64,000 nucleotides of DNA from Apostichopus japonicus. Lineage: Eukaryota > Echinodermata > Holothuroidea > Aspidochirotida > Stichopodidae. This document shows positions 63,389 to 64,000 of this stretch, one piece after another. The translations under genes and the position numbers were made by a program. The stretch lies in contig NC_092581.1 in assembly GCF_037975245.1 (NCBI RefSeq), positions 16,741,303 through 16,805,302 of the forward strand. The letters run 5' to 3'. Every line of letters starts with the position of its first letter. Position 1 is the first letter of the stretch. A model generated the notes under the pieces. That model made no database searches, was not told the DNA's origin, and was given only the letters and a program-made list of their open reading frames with translations.

Positions 63389-64000
63389 CTGTAAATAGAG
63401 CAAGAGGCATCATAGAGTTATATATGTATATACGATTATGCCGATGAAAAAGTAAATAGCGTAGATTGCTAGAGGAACCGATCCTCTACCCTCACCCCCC
63501 CCCCACCCCTCCACCCATCTTCCTCACATGAGATGGAAATGACAAGACGAAAAGGCATTCATCTAATTGACCTCCATGACAAGCATAACCTATCCTCCGC
63601 ATCAAACAAAGAATTCATTCAATTTAACGCCTACTATAGTCACTCTTGTGTTGAGCAGAGGTAGTTCCCCATAAAAAACATTTAAAATTAACTTATTTTT
63701 TTTCTTTATCTTCTAGGTCCAACTATACTCTTTGGCCTCTTCACCTGCTGATATCAGTATGTCTCTATTCCTCACTTACCCCACCATTCTTGAAATTTAA
63801 TGGAGTGGAATTAATCTGACGCGCGCTGTATTTTATGGTTCATCGAATCCGAAAAGTGTCCATAGCCAAGTCCAAATATAACCTAAGGTAAAGTACCAAT
63901 AAGCGCTTCTTATTCCTGTATGTCGTCGCCGAACGTTAGCTTATACTTTTCTCTCAAACCATATAACCAACGCTTAGCCACTCGCAATTGTTATTTTAAT
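63389..64000 (-). other. SIM intron continuing past the window edge
   Basis: No further SIM exon was recognised between the acceptor at 63389-63390 and the end of the window. A C-rich run is near 63490-63515. Confidence 0.6.

Overview
This is intron-rich, AT-rich animal nuclear DNA. It carries parts of three conserved metazoan genes, each recognised from spliced exons with canonical GT/AG junctions and from recalled family sequences. There are no prokaryotic or viral signatures. Protein similarity looks close to vertebrate orthologues. Together with tRNA-derived SINE and MITE content, this suggests a marine invertebrate deuterostome, probably an echinoderm and perhaps a sea cucumber. That assignment is inference; no taxon-specific marker can be read directly.

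Layout. 1-20.7 kb: no recognisable gene; tandem repeats, a MITE, a tRNA-derived SINE and unique AT-rich DNA. 20.76-31.92 kb, minus strand: PAAF1, a WD40 proteasomal-ATPase-associated factor, in ten recognised coding exons; the last WD blade was not found. 31.92-35.67 kb: divergent intergenic region with a foldback element carrying telomere-like TTAGGG motifs, and a 30-bp minisatellite. 35.67-49.08 kb, plus strand: a complete WDTC1/DCAF9 coding sequence in 14 exons whose phases all close (715 codons plus stop). 49.09-50.22 kb: a 52-bp minisatellite starting about ten bases after the WDTC1 stop. 50.2-61.1 kb: intergenic, with a 54-bp minisatellite and a second MITE copy. 61.5-63.4 kb, minus strand: the two 3'-most recognised coding exons of a single-minded (SIM) bHLH-PAS gene, whose bHLH and PAS-A exons lie beyond the right edge.

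Functional logic. PAAF1 (19S proteasome assembly) and WDTC1 (CUL4-DDB1 substrate receptor) are both WD40 proteins of the ubiquitin-proteasome system, placed head to head about 3.75 kb apart. WDTC1 and SIM are convergent. The co-location may be coincidence.

Most notable observation: three separate partial exon duplications, each including a splice site, lie in introns of the two WD40 genes. They are PAAF1 exon 9 (donor side), WDTC1 exon 5 (donor side, five extra copies in a minisatellite) and WDTC1 exon 11 (acceptor side). WDTC1 introns are also heavily loaded with minisatellites. Almost all other long open frames in the window are repeats or chance frames.
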